A stretch of DNA of 64,000 nucleotides from Cyclaneusma minus (Eukaryota; Ascomycota; Leotiomycetes; Marthamycetales; Marthamycetaceae): the NCBI GenBank assembly GCA_037179335.1, contig JAKZHN010000003.1, positions 1,426,001 through 1,490,000 of the forward strand. The letters run 5' to 3'. Of the stretch, positions 35,881 to 46,030 are shown piece after piece. The notes below the pieces were generated by a model. It was not told the DNA's origin. It saw only the letters and a list, made by a program, of their open reading frames with translations, and ran no database searches. Made by a program: the position numbers and the translations under genes. Position 1 is the stretch's first letter; each line of letters begins with the position of its first letter.

Positions 35881-38122
35881 TGTTTGGGCGTTCCAGTATT
35901 GTTTAGGAGGTTGGGGAGATATTCGGTATGACTATGGCGAACGGAGAGCAGAGTGCGTGGACGGTAAGAATAGCAGACGATGATCGAAGGAAGGAATAAT
36001 ATAAAATCTGCAGGACCTTGAATGACTAAATGAAATGAATATTGACTTACTGAGTAATGGAATGATACAAAAACATCCTGGACATCCTCGTATGCCTATG
36101 TTATTGAGATGGAAAAAAAAAATGTGAGAGCGAATTGGGCGCAACAGCAATTGCAGGTCAAGACTGCGTTCACTTCTGTCTGACCCTCGGGAGTGATATG
36201 AGTAAGCTCAATAGTCCATCGGGATGCAAGAAATGGACAGCATGGACAGCATGATGAACAAGACGGACGGGACGAACGGGATGAAGATGGAAGAGAGTGG
36301 ACAGTTGAGGGTGAAACGGATGACGAACAGGAGTAGATGCCTGAGCTGATGCCTTAGGCAGCCTAGCGCCTACATGTAAAGCCGATGATATCTTCATCGT
36401 CGCCTTGGAGACCTCACTCACTCTCTACACTTAATCAACCCACTACTCTCACCCCAATCATCAGAGCTAGCTCTGTACATGTACCTGTGATCCCGTTGAA
36501 CCAACGATTTCTATTCTAAGACGCTTGCCGAGTTTCTTGTTCGTAGCAGAGTCAGGAGTCAGGACCGATAGCAAAGACCAAGAAGTGTGTCATCAGAATT
36601 TCCATGCTTTCGACCGAAGGGCAAAGACTATCCGGTGCAGGGAAAAACGATTTGCCGGTCACCCGCAGAAATGCCGATCGACGTAGAGTCGTTTGCTTTA
36701 CAAAAGACGCTTGCGGAAATGATTTAATACGCTTATTAAGCAGGGTCCCCAGCCATAGCCAGCCAGCCATAGCCAATTACCAGCTACAGCCAGCCAGTCA
36801 TAGTTAGTTAGCTATAGATAACCAGCTATTTCGGGTCCGCGACGTAGGGAGAGAGCGAAGCTTTCGATTGGAGGAGCGGTTGCGAAAGTATAGTATTTTA
36901 ATTTATAGCATTGTATAGTTTTTTGCGCACCAACAGTCGGTCGAAAGCGTGGCGCGCGCCTCTGGCGCGCCGTGCACAGTATGCTAATTCCTCCAAACTT
37001 GTCGATGCTAAAAGCTAAGGTCAGGTTTCGAGATACGAGATTACATAACTTTTGAGTTTCGGCCAAGGCCCAAGACAAGCTGTCATAATTTTTGAGTTTC
37101 GCACTGTACACTCCGTGGGAAAGGATTTGCAACAACCAAGAACCCCAATAAAGCTTCATCTCCATTTCACGTCCAGCATTGCTTCCGAAATCGAATCTTC
37201 TCCACGAGACTGTGGCGGAACGAAGGCGACTCATGATGCATACAAAATGTGGGAGACTCCACGTACCCGGCTGATCCGAGATCGAGATATCTGATGGGCC
37301 CGTGTTCATCAACACTGAACTTGCGATCGGAAAAGAGAGCAGAGCGAAGCCAACAACGCTTCAATGCCATGACGCTATTGGGCCAACTCAACCGCTTCTC
37401 AACAACTGTATCGAGCCACCAAACGCGCCATGTGGTCAACGGCCCGTAGCTGGACCATGGCAGAGGTCTTGGCTTCGGGCTGACGAATACTTGCGCGTAC
37501 AAGCCACATTAAGGTTCTGGGTGGCAGGATGAAGCATGTTTCCTCGAAAACTCTGGACCTGAGCATCACCATATTGAGAGAGGGCGAGAGGGAGGCGGGT
37601 AAAGGTAAGTTTTGGTGTGAGGTAAGGTTACGTCTCCTCTCCAACCATACCGTTTCGGACACGAGTATATATATTCCAGGGTTTTCGCTCGTATAGTTTC
37701 AACTCCATAGTTTTAAAGGGGAAAACCTGCTGTCGCTATTCTGTTACTGTTGCTAGTCAAAGCTGCAGCTTTCCGATCTTTAGAAATCATATATGCAGCT
37801 GGCTAAGCAGTCTTCCGGAATCCGGTGGCTGTTCAGTTGATCTCTTCTCTCCTTCTTCTCCCCGCAAGAGTCCATCAAACGCTCTCGTCCTCCTTCATTC
37901 TCGTCATCTCAATCCTGGAGGCTCCCATCGAGGCTCCCATCCAGAGATCCATCGAAATCCCCGACCCCCTAAGTTCAAACACGATTTCAATTCAAGCTCC
38001 CGGCGAAGTCAAATCATCCGGGACCTCCGAGAAAGCAATTTCAATCACACAGAACACAAAATCGGCGTGAACATTCAACAGCCCGCAGAGGAGACACACA
38101 CAAGTTGTTATCCTCAGCGAAG
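35881..38122. other. Intergenic region with degenerate tandem repeats
   Basis: Contains a short tandem repeat array (36751-36830) and a GC-rich patch with GGCGCGCC-type palindromes (about 36950-36975). A TATATATA site (about 37665) and a C/T-rich stretch may serve the CFEM gene. No gene is visible. Confidence 0.5.
36751..36830. repeat. Degenerate AGCCATAGCC tandem array
   Basis: About seven imperfect units built on AGC(C/T)A(T/C)AGCC, spaced 8-13 bases. Later units are more AT-rich (AGTTAGCTATAG), as if mutated by C-to-T changes. Confidence 0.55.
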
Positions 38123-39089
38123 ATGAAGGAATTCAAGCAGCTTCTCGTTGCCTTCTCGGGCGTGGTCAGCTTTGTGACAGCGCAGAACTTGTCCGGCGAG
38201 CCAGACTGTGCTGTATGTATCACCAACTTCTCTATCCACACTTTCTCAATGAGTAGCTTGTTCCTTGGGATCTTTCCCCTCGTCACTTCGACAAAACATC
38301 TTCCATCATCATCTTTCCCGAGAACCCCCTATCCCCCAATCTTTGTCCAAGCATCGCTCCATTTCCAACAGGCCCACTAATCCTAACATCACCATCTTGC
38401 AGATTCCCTGTCTCAAAGAAGCAATCCCGAAATCAGGCTGCGCTCTCGATGACACTGGCTGCCAATGTGGCTCAGGATACAAAGCTATCCAAGATGCCGT
38501 AACGGACTGCCTCCTCTCCTCTTGCTCCGGCAGCGACCTTGCCGTCGCCGCACAGAACGGCGCCAAACTGTGCGCCGAATACTCCTCGACCGCCGGCCTC
38601 TCGTCCGCTTCATCCACAGCGTCTTCTACTACCGTAGCGTCCTCCACCACCATCGAGTCTTCCACTACCATCGAGTCTTCCACTACTATCGAGTCTTCCA
38701 GCACCTTCGCGTTCACCTCTTATGTATCCACCGTATATACGACAATCTGTCCCACCGAGACTTCTACTACTGAAGTAGCTCCGGTCGAGTCCTCAACTAC
38801 TTTATACAGCTCAGCAACGTCGTACGTCCCCTTAACATCCAATTATACTTCAATGCCTGTGCCGACCACTCCTGTGCCTGTACCGGTCCCGGTGCCGGCG
38901 GGCACTGGGACTGCGGGATTCCCGCCCACTAGCGCGAATGCCACCACGACGAGTGCTGGTAAGAGTCCGACTCCAAACCAGCCAACAGGGCCGAAGACCA
39001 GTCCGAGTACAGCAGCGGGAGCAATGGCTACGATGGGGATGGGTACGTTGCTCGGGGCTGGGCTTTTTGTTGTGCAGGCTGCTTTCTGA
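38123..39089 (+). CDS. CFEM-domain GPI-anchored cell-surface protein, 2 exons
   Basis: Exons 38123-38212 and 38403-39089 give 258 residues. The 190-base intron is GTATGT...GCAG and lies, as is usual for CFEM genes, just after the first Cys (EPDCA|IPCLKEA). A signal peptide (1-20, ending FVTA) is followed by a CFEM domain (about 22-87) with eight Cys in family spacing: DCAIPC, SGC, TGCQC, DCLLSSC and KLC, with the Asp before CxC (DDTGCQC) that contacts haem iron in characterised CFEM proteins. Then comes a Ser/Thr-rich stalk with three exact TTIESS units, PVPVPVPVPAG and N-glycosylation sites. The C-terminal hydrophobic segment (TLLGAGLFVVQAAF) is a GPI signal. Likely at the plasma membrane or wall, in iron/haem handling or host contact. 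Confidence 0.92.
38646..38699 (+). repeat. Three 18-base repeats (TTIESS) in the CFEM gene
   Basis: Three tandem in-frame copies differing by single silent changes. They lengthen the O-glycosylatable stalk. Confidence 0.9.
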
Positions 39090-40066
39090 TGGTGAACAAT
39101 ATATGAGATGGCGAGTGTCTGTTGGCTTTTGCGGAGTGGGGTAGATACCCCTCTACCTTCGTTTTTCTGGGATGATAATTTGGAAGGCCTTGGTGGTCAG
39201 ATTACGATGCAATGTACTCGGGACGAGAGAAGAGGGATGGATTTATTGGATCGGATATGTGTATCTGGATTAATTGGATTTCTCTACTTTGTTTCATAAC
39301 GACCTGAGGTTTGTACTCATGCTGTCATCCATGTGGCTCGGTGGCGTGACTTGGGTATACCGCATCCTACATTCGGATTTCCCTTCTGATATTCCGAGAT
39401 CGGTAAATTCACTATCTGGCAATCAAATCGATGAGAGCAAGCACGCTGCAGTCGGAGAAGAATAGGGGGTTGGCAGAACTGAACGCGCATGTGATGGCAC
39501 TAGTGGTGCTCCTCACAGCCAAACTTGCTTGCAGATTTTCCTTCCATTCCAACTCTCAAATTGGGGGTGTTTGTTTTCGCAAGCTGCATTTTTTTCTTTC
39601 ACTTTTGTAGAGACTACGCTATTGGGCTAGCTACAATAGTAACTTTGTACTCGCTTAGCTCTCTTTGCTGATGCTCTAGCCCCAGTTCCTTAGCCGGGTA
39701 GTCTTTCCGAGGCAAGCTCCGGCGTCCTTTGTCAATTTTCATAGCTCTTTTCTCGCCATTACACACGACGCCTGAAGCCAGTGGTTGCAGTTTCGCAATC
39801 TCGGGCTAAATGGTTTGGTCATCGTGGGTCAAGTGGTGGGTGTTAGCCGTGGGAACCTTGATGGGTACGCACCTAGCTAGACAGGCGCACCTTGATGGCG
39901 ACGGCGATGACATATCGCTCTCTCTTTATAAATTCGCTTGAGAGAGCCCCGGAACTCTTGGTAAGCTGCCAACTCCCCTTTCTCTTCGCAACTCTCTCAG
40001 AATCAGCAGGCTTAATTTTTCCTGTTGTCAGTACCACGAAACCCGCCGCTATTCCGCGGAGCCATC
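39090..40066. other. Intergenic region after the CFEM gene
   Basis: No domain-bearing frame is visible. The last 150 bases are C/T-rich and are probably the leader of the next gene. Confidence 0.5.
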
Positions 40067-41122
40067 ATGGAACTTAATTCTCCTCCCCAAACAAAGGCCA
40101 CGAGCCATCAAAGCACACAAAACAAGGCCAAGCAACGGAGCATATATCCAAAAATAAAAGCACCAAGTGCTTCGGTCACTTCTATCCCCTCCCACTCTTG
40201 CCACCAACCCGAACCTTGTCTCGGACCGACGCCCAAAACTCAACAACCATCGCCGCTGTCCACAACACTCCAAGACCCAATCTTCCCCATCATGTCGCTC
40301 CCAGTTGAGCTCCACCTCCTGATTCTCCACCACCTTCTCGTCGGCCCCCGTAAGCCTCAAAACATCATCAACACACCCAAATTCTCTTCAGCAACCCCTG
40401 AAGAAGCGCCAGCCCCGAAGCAAAGCAGTCTCAACGCCGCCATCCTCGCTACATGCAAGCACATGCACCACCTCGGTCTCCCAATATTATACGCCCAAAA
40501 CACCTTCAACTTCTACGAATGCTGCATCCGCACTCACCGTGGATTCCTTCGCGGCGACAGCAAAGCTGCTTTTCTGGACGCACGGATTCACGTCCTTGCC
40601 AATGAAGGCGATGAGGATGAATGGGAGTGGAAGTTGGTCAGAAGAGCAGAGCTGGTTCGTCATGCTGTTGTAGAGCCAAGAGACGATTTTGAGGAGCGTT
40701 GGGGAGATTTTGCGGTGTTTGCGAGGTGGCATTTGAATGGGTGGAGTGGGAAGGCGGTGGAGTTGTTGAGGGATAGGGGGTGTGTGCTGAGGACGTTGAC
40801 GCTTTGGGTTGATGAGAATTCGAGGGGGTTGCTGGAGTCTGTGTTTGGGTCTGTGATGGGTCAGCCACGGCCAGGAGAGGAGGGTGGTGAAGGTGTTGTT
40901 TTCGAGGGTGATGATAGGGAGCTGGGTCGGTTGGAAGTGGATCCGAATCATGCTCATACGCTTGTCTATCATGTCCCTCGAAGTCTCGGGCGGGATGGTG
41001 GACGGCGTGTGATGTTTGAGAAGTTGATCTTGGTGGGTGATCCGAAGGGAGTGGAGGTGAAGCAGCTCGATGAAATGGTCAGGGAAGTCTCGCGCTCGAA
41101 AGCCTCCAGTTGGCGTCATTGA
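40067..41122 (+). CDS. F-box-like protein, distant relative of the array
   Basis: Single-exon frame of 351 residues from the ATG at 40067. After about 75 low-complexity residues (Ser/Pro/Gln), an F-box-like helix occurs (MSLPVELHLLILHHLL), then CKHMHHLGLPILYAQNTFNFYE, which resembles CKELYTLGVGMLYQHNHFEF of the neighbouring array proteins. The rest is acidic and includes an Arg/Glu-rich helix. Fungal proteins of this type are often annotated as F-box or hypothetical; F-box proteins recruit targets to SCF ubiquitin ligases. The actual start could be Met at 40292 (MSLPVEL). Codons are C-rich before about 40600 and G-rich after. Confidence 0.6.
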   Translation: MELNSPPQTKATSHQSTQNKAKQRSIYPKIKAPSASVTSIPSHSCHQPEPCLGPTPKTQQPSPLSTTLQDPIFPIMSLPVELHLLILHHLLVGPRKPQNIINTPKFSSATPEEAPAPKQSSLNAAILATCKHMHHLGLPILYAQNTFNFYECCIRTHRGFLRGDSKAAFLDARIHVLANEGDEDEWEWKLVRRAELVRHAVVEPRDDFEERWGDFAVFARWHLNGWSGKAVELLRDRGCVLRTLTLWVDENSRGLLESVFGSVMGQPRPGEEGGEGVVFEGDDRELGRLEVDPNHAHTLVYHVPRSLGRDGGRRVMFEKLILVGDPKGVEVKQLDEMVREVSRSKASSWRH

Positions 41123-41440
41123 GACATCTTCACGAGCGTTGGACTTGAGAGAAGGGATTCAATCAGCATTGCTTGCTTCAGATTGTCTTTGTCCAGACTA
41201 TCTTTCCCTCGCGTGGCTTCTTCACCTGTCTTCTCCACGTGTCTTCGTGTCCTGCTTGCTATCGCAACATCCAAAAGCCAGCCTCAGCTCGAGGGCCCCG
41301 AGCAGATAAAGCTGAAGCGAGACTTTCGCTCAGTGGCTTGGCGAGAGGCTCAGTTCGCGCTCGACGTATATAGGCGTCCTCCATCTCTTCCTCCTCCTCC
41401 TTCCATCCTCCTTTCCTGCATCGCTTGTCTCTACTGTCGA
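41121..41440 (+). repeat. Duplicated promoter of the twin-F-box family, copy A
   Basis: It starts at the stop codon of the preceding gene. Shared with 45514-45840 are GAGAC..CT.CACGAGCGT.GGACT, GCTTG.TTCAGATT, and GCATGGCTTCTTCACGTGTC-like blocks, followed by a TATA box and a CTTCCTCCTCCTCC tract. Confidence 0.75.
41367..41374 (+). promoter_or_regulatory. TATA box of twin-F-box gene A
   Basis: TATATAGG followed by CCTCCATCTCTTCCTCCTCC. The equivalent site in the copy upstream of gene C is ATATAAA at 45794 followed by the same pyrimidine tract. Confidence 0.6.
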
Positions 41441-41886
41441 TCAAGATCAGTCCACAACCTCAACATCCGATCTGACAGGAACAGCTGCGAACTCGGTGAG
41501 CCACTGGCTCTTGGCTCCCCTCATCATCCTCAACATCGGATCGACACAAAAACAAAAGCTTCACCCCAGACAGTTTACTGGCTCATCCAGCGGGGCTAGC
41601 GTCTTCAACCTCTGTCCATCAACGCTGGTGTCATCCTCAAAGGGCCACTGGCCCTCCCCAGCGCCTTTAATCTCCAGTCCAGCAACTTCATTATCGTCCT
41701 CAAGAGCCACCGGGTCTCTTCAACGCGCCTGACATTGGGTCCAGCAACACCAGTGTCACCTCCAAGAGGCCACTGAATCTCTTCAACGCCTTCCACCTCG
41801 GTCAACCAACATCGACAGCTTCTTATTAGCAAGCCGCTGCTTGTTGCCGAAACAACAAGAGCTTCACAACCGGTCCTGTGTGCAAG

Positions 41887-43800
41887 ATGGACTCTTTCAG
41901 TGATTTGCTTCCACTCGTGGAAGTCACCATTCCCGCTTTTGAAATTGATATCACCAAACTCCCCCGCGAGGTCCAGGAGAAATTTTTGAGGTTGCTCGTA
42001 ACCGATGACAAGATGGCCATCGTCGAGAAATTCCCTCGCTCGTCAAACTCACCGGCAATCCTGGACATCGCAAATCCCTTCTACAACCCAGGCATCGCCG
42101 CCACCAGCAGGCTCTACCGCTCTTCGGCGACAAGATTATTCTGGAACGAAAACGTCTTCGAGATCAACGTCGGAGACTTCAGAAACCTACAACACCTCCT
42201 TCGATGGCTCAATGGAAAGGTCACTACATATGCTGGACGCGGGGGACATGATAGGTCTCGCCTAATCACAGTTACTCGTGCCGTGGCAATTCGGAACTTG
42301 AGTGTGAAGCTGGGGCGTGACATGAGCGAGCAAGGTCTGTTGTCAGTCCCGCGATACGGAACCCTTAGCAGCTCTATTCAGAAGCAATTCCAGCTTCTGA
42401 AGGCCGTGCAGGAGCATCATTTGTTGCGCCCGCGTCAAGATCTGACGCAGCTTGGCACATGGGCACCATATCGCTTCTTGGAGAGCCTCAGACTCGACCT
42501 TGTGGGTCTTGATCCAGCGGACCACATTAATTCATATCGTCATCGTATGCTCGCGTCTGACGTTAACCTCGAAATGAGCATGAAGGCCATCGAAGAAGGG
42601 GTTCAGAGTCTGACTTCACAGCATCGCATGTTTGGCGTGGGCCGCGAAGTCGTAGTGAGGGGTTGCCCTGTGGGCAAGCTGGGACGAGAAGTTGTGGACT
42701 ATCTCGATACATTAGGTCGTCGGTGGGCTCAAAATGAGCTGATCTGTTCGACAATCCTAATGGATTCGCGCGGCTTCAAATTGCAATGCTTCGACACCGA
42801 GGTCCGCCGCCCAGCTATCGGGGGATTATTTGCCCCCAGATTCCCCCCATGGAAGAAGCTCCCGAAGGAACTCAAGCTCAAAATCCTGGAGCTTCTCTTG
42901 GTCTCCGATGACTCGATCCTTGACCCAGATCAGTCCGCGCGTTCTCCCAAGCTCGCCCCGGCCAACACCCAAATCCTCTGGGTGTCCAGAGAGTCCTACG
43001 ATCTTGGCATTACCATTCTGTACCGGTACAACCACTTCCAATTTCGAAGCAGACGTGACATTCGCAAATGGGCAGCCTGGTGTAAGGAAAGCGTTCAGGA
43101 CTTTTCCTCCGGTGCAGCACGGAAGAGATTTGTGGGCAAATACGCCTACAAACAGCAGGACCCAAATCATCTTTCCCTAGTGAAACGGCTCACACTTGGT
43201 ACCCAAAACGAACCGTTCCTGCTTCCCGAAGACAATCCAGAATTGCGGCTCCGACCCACACTGAATTTTGATTTCACTAAGGATATTCTACCTTTGCTGG
43301 ATCTGAAAACCCTACGAGTACACTTCGATTCCAGGATGACTGCTATCGTTCGTACCATACTCAGGAGGATCAAGACCACTTGGGCTGTCCCGATGGCCCA
43401 TAGGGGCAAGCGTTTGGTGATGGATTTTACCGTTGATGACAGGCAGGCAGAATACATTGTGCGGGTCTCCTTGATGAGTGCCGAAGAACGAGACGAAGAT
43501 TTCGGCGACCAGACAACGGGAACGTGGAGTCTAAGCAGATCAATGGAAATTTCCAGCGACAGATTGGGTGCCCGCCAGGTCTTCCTGGTGGGATCTCTCG
43601 GATTCGGCTATCTGGAAGACCTCGATGGTATGGTACGAGACACCCTACGAGACGGGGGCGATGATGCGTTCATCTGCAGGCGCGCTACTACGCTGCCACC
43701 CAATCTGAGGCACAACAGAATCGGTGCTGCAGACACCGAGAAGGCGTGGTGCCAAGACAGTGAGGAATCTTCTGAATGTCGTTGCAAGAGACGTGGCTAG
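41887..43800 (+). CDS. Twin F-box-like protein A (tandem family)
   Basis: Intronless, 637 residues, starting MDSFSDL as the related genes do (MDSFNDL, MDCFHDL). Two halves each open with an F-box-like helix: TKLPREVQEKFLRLLV (about 23-38) and KKLPKELKLKILELLL (about 321-336). Each is followed by a second conserved block: SRLYRSSATRLFWNENVFEI in the first half and SRESYDLGITILYRYNHFQF in the second. The middle has RGCPVGKLG, shared with gene C. The C terminus has CRR...WC.....CRC, conserved in A, C and the decayed copy B, which might bind metal. No signal peptide or membrane span. F-box proteins are substrate receptors of SCF ubiquitin ligases; that role is inferred only from these helices. 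I know no characterised protein with this twin layout. Confidence 0.75.
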   Translation: MDSFSDLLPLVEVTIPAFEIDITKLPREVQEKFLRLLVTDDKMAIVEKFPRSSNSPAILDIANPFYNPGIAATSRLYRSSATRLFWNENVFEINVGDFRNLQHLLRWLNGKVTTYAGRGGHDRSRLITVTRAVAIRNLSVKLGRDMSEQGLLSVPRYGTLSSSIQKQFQLLKAVQEHHLLRPRQDLTQLGTWAPYRFLESLRLDLVGLDPADHINSYRHRMLASDVNLEMSMKAIEEGVQSLTSQHRMFGVGREVVVRGCPVGKLGREVVDYLDTLGRRWAQNELICSTILMDSRGFKLQCFDTEVRRPAIGGLFAPRFPPWKKLPKELKLKILELLLVSDDSILDPDQSARSPKLAPANTQILWVSRESYDLGITILYRYNHFQFRSRRDIRKWAAWCKESVQDFSSGAARKRFVGKYAYKQQDPNHLSLVKRLTLGTQNEPFLLPEDNPELRLRPTLNFDFTKDILPLLDLKTLRVHFDSRMTAIVRTILRRIKTTWAVPMAHRGKRLVMDFTVDDRQAEYIVRVSLMSAEERDEDFGDQTTGTWSLSRSMEISSDRLGARQVFLVGSLGFGYLEDLDGMVRDTLRDGGDDAFICRRATTLPPNLRHNRIGAADTEKAWCQDSEESSECRCKRRG

Positions 43801-44349
43801 CAAGAAAAAACTTTGGAAAGATGGGAGGGCATGTGGCCCCCCTGATGAGTGAGGTCGGGGCCCAAGGGGAGGAGGATTTTGGAGGAGGGTGGGTGCAATC
43901 TGGTTTTCTCCGGTTTTACATTTCGACGTCGATTCGTAGGCAGCTAGGAAGAAGACGCAGGTGCTATTTTATCCAACCAATTATTATTACCAACTCGTGC
44001 TTCTAACAACGATATTTGCTGAAGAAAGGCACCCCTGAGCCGGACCCCTGAACGCATGGGCCAGCTAGTGGTACGTGCGGCTCACTCCGTAGCTAGCGCC
44101 AAGCGCCAGGAGTTGGGAATGCTCTAAATTTTTGGCGTCAGCGACCCTTCTTCCTTTCTTAGTGCAATACACAGCAGTACCTAGTCCCACCCCTACTTTC
44201 CCACACCACCCCCTCGCCCCCATCGGTTCAGACTACTCTCCGTCCACAGTTATCAACACATTCTCCCGCACCCAAATCTACTCACGAACTCCAGCACTGC
44301 AAGCGCGGAATACTGGCCCGCCTGCCTCTGTCCAGCGCGGACGAAAGGG
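43801..44349. other. 3' flank of gene A, duplicated elsewhere
   Basis: About 43855-44015 resembles 48497-48665: GGGCCCAAGGGGAGGAGGAT, TTGGAGGAGGGTG and AACTCGTGCTTCTAACAACGATATT occur in both with few changes. No gene is visible. Confidence 0.6.
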
Positions 44350-45118
44350 GTGAAAGGTGAGTCACTGCCCCTCATACGGAACACCCGATTTTCCTACGGG
44401 GTCGATATATGGGGCTACAAAGTAACTCATGACCCTCGTGGTCATTTTATCGACGAAGTACTGGTGGAAGCGACAGGAGACGACACGTCTCTCCCTCGTT
44501 ACAAATTTCATTCTCGGAACCCGAAAAGCGCCTCTTGCGCTCCCCGAAGACGGCGGCTTCTTGACCGTTCATCGGCAGTCACTGTTGGACTTCAGCTTCG
44601 ACCGGAGCATTCTATCTATCTCAATCTGAAGAGCTTGGAGATTCACTTCGATGGAAGAATGACCGCCATAGTTCGAGCAATTCTCGACCAGGTCTCGAAG
44701 GCGTGGATCCTACCGGCTACGGCCGAAGGAAGGCGTCTGGTCTTCGCCATGGAGTATCAGCGTCTGAGTCAGGACACCCAAGTCACATACGAGGATGAAG
44801 AGTCCGAGGAAGATGAGTTCGAACCTCCAGACAACCCGTGGACGGGAACTTGGACCATGCGTCAGCCCTTCCGACTTTCGGGTACTTCGTTCGAAGTCAA
44901 GGAGGTCACCTTCGTGGGATATCCTGGTTATGGATGTCTCGAAGACCTGGACGAAAAGCTGCGCAAATATCTGCACGATGGAAGTGACGCTAGGACATGC
45001 AGGCGAGGGATTGTGCTGCCTCGGGGTTTGCGCCTGGAACCTTGGTGCATGGATATTGGATTACGAGGAATCGCTGAAATGTCTGTGTGAGTCCCGGAAT
45101 CAAGACGATACGGGATGA
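44350..45118 (+). pseudogene. Decayed twin F-box-like copy B (internal deletion, frameshifts)
   Basis: It starts in the middle of the family N terminus (SLPLIRNTRFSYGVDIWGYK matches PLPLVRNTRYPYPVESWRYK of gene C) and runs to GHFID. Then it jumps to the second half: LSLVTNFILGTRKAPLALPE, in another frame, matches LSLVKRLTLGTQNEPFLLPE of gene A. So about 300 residues are missing, including both F-box helices. The frame returns at LEIHFDGRMTAIVRAIL and is lost again at the Cys-rich end, where YEESLKCLCES lies one frame off. An uninterrupted frame of 246 codons (44350-45090) survives because the first two shifts compensate, but it contains a scrambled stretch. No start-proximal family sequence or promoter repeat is present. 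Confidence 0.8.
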
Positions 45119-45249
45119 TTGTCGTGGCTCGCTCTTGAGCGCAAACATTCATCGGCATGGCATTCACAGGTACCGTACTCAACGGTCGAAGATAACACAC
45201 TGGAATCTCAGCGATGGGTGAGGGGGGTTATTTGGGAAACGAGTTTTTC

Positions 45250-45500
45250 GGAGGGGCTGGGGAGTCGTGGGAGCATTTCTTTGCTGAATCATTTCGGAGG
45301 GGAGTGTATTTTGGAGGGAGTCGGAGTGTTTTGGGGAGAAATGGGAGAAGGAATTTTCGGAGCTGCTTCGTTACCCATTCTCGAGAAAATGCTTTTGCCG
45401 TTCCTCTTTGAGGTGTCGAGTCTCGGGAAAGGATATACAGCCCCCTAATCTCAAAATCGCAAACGTTATTATTAACAACAACGAGACTGACATCCATGGA
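45250..45500 (+). repeat. Duplicated 3' flank, copy after B
   Basis: Resembles 48055-48305: both share AGTCGTGGGA.CATT, GGAGGG, TTCGCGG/TTCGGAGC, CCATTCTCGAGAA.ATACTTTTGCC and a final ATTATTA.CAACT/AACAACGA...TGACATCCATG. Confidence 0.65.
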
Positions 45501-45513
45501 CTATATCCTAGTT

Positions 45514-45840
45514 TGAGACGTCTGCACGAGCGTCGGACTCCAGGGGAACTATTCAGTTGAGGTTTGCTTGTTTCAGATTTGCTTTATTTGCTTGATTCGG
45601 GTTTTCTTTTGCGCGCATGGCTTCTTCACGTGTCTTCTTGTCCTGACCCCTGGTTGCTACCTCAACGTCAAAGACCACTCCGAGGAACTCGGATTTCCTT
45701 TACTTTAACACTGGGAATGTCCCCCATGTGAAGCTGCAATGAAAATTTGAAGTTGGGGCGCCCGACCGAGTCCTCCGACCGCCACTCAAACAGATATAAA
45801 GGTTCATCTTTTTCTCCTCTTCCTCTTCCTCCTCCTCCAC
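45514..45840 (+). repeat. Duplicated promoter of the twin-F-box family, copy C
   Basis: Counterpart of 41121-41440, here 517 bases before the ATG of gene C. Contains the ATATAAA core (45794-45800) and a CTCCTCTTCCTCTTCCTCC tract. Confidence 0.75.
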
Positions 45841-46030
45841 AACCAGCTTTGTTCCATTGCCTCTCAGGCAAGCAACTTCAACCCATCGATCAATGACACC
45901 AAAGCTGGCTTGATCAACAGTATCAAAGGCTTCTTCAACAGAAAACAATCGTGGTCAAGCCCCGACTGCTCGGCCAAAATACAACACAGCCTCACTCGAC
46001 AACGCGCGACCTCCTGACCATCAGCAAGAT

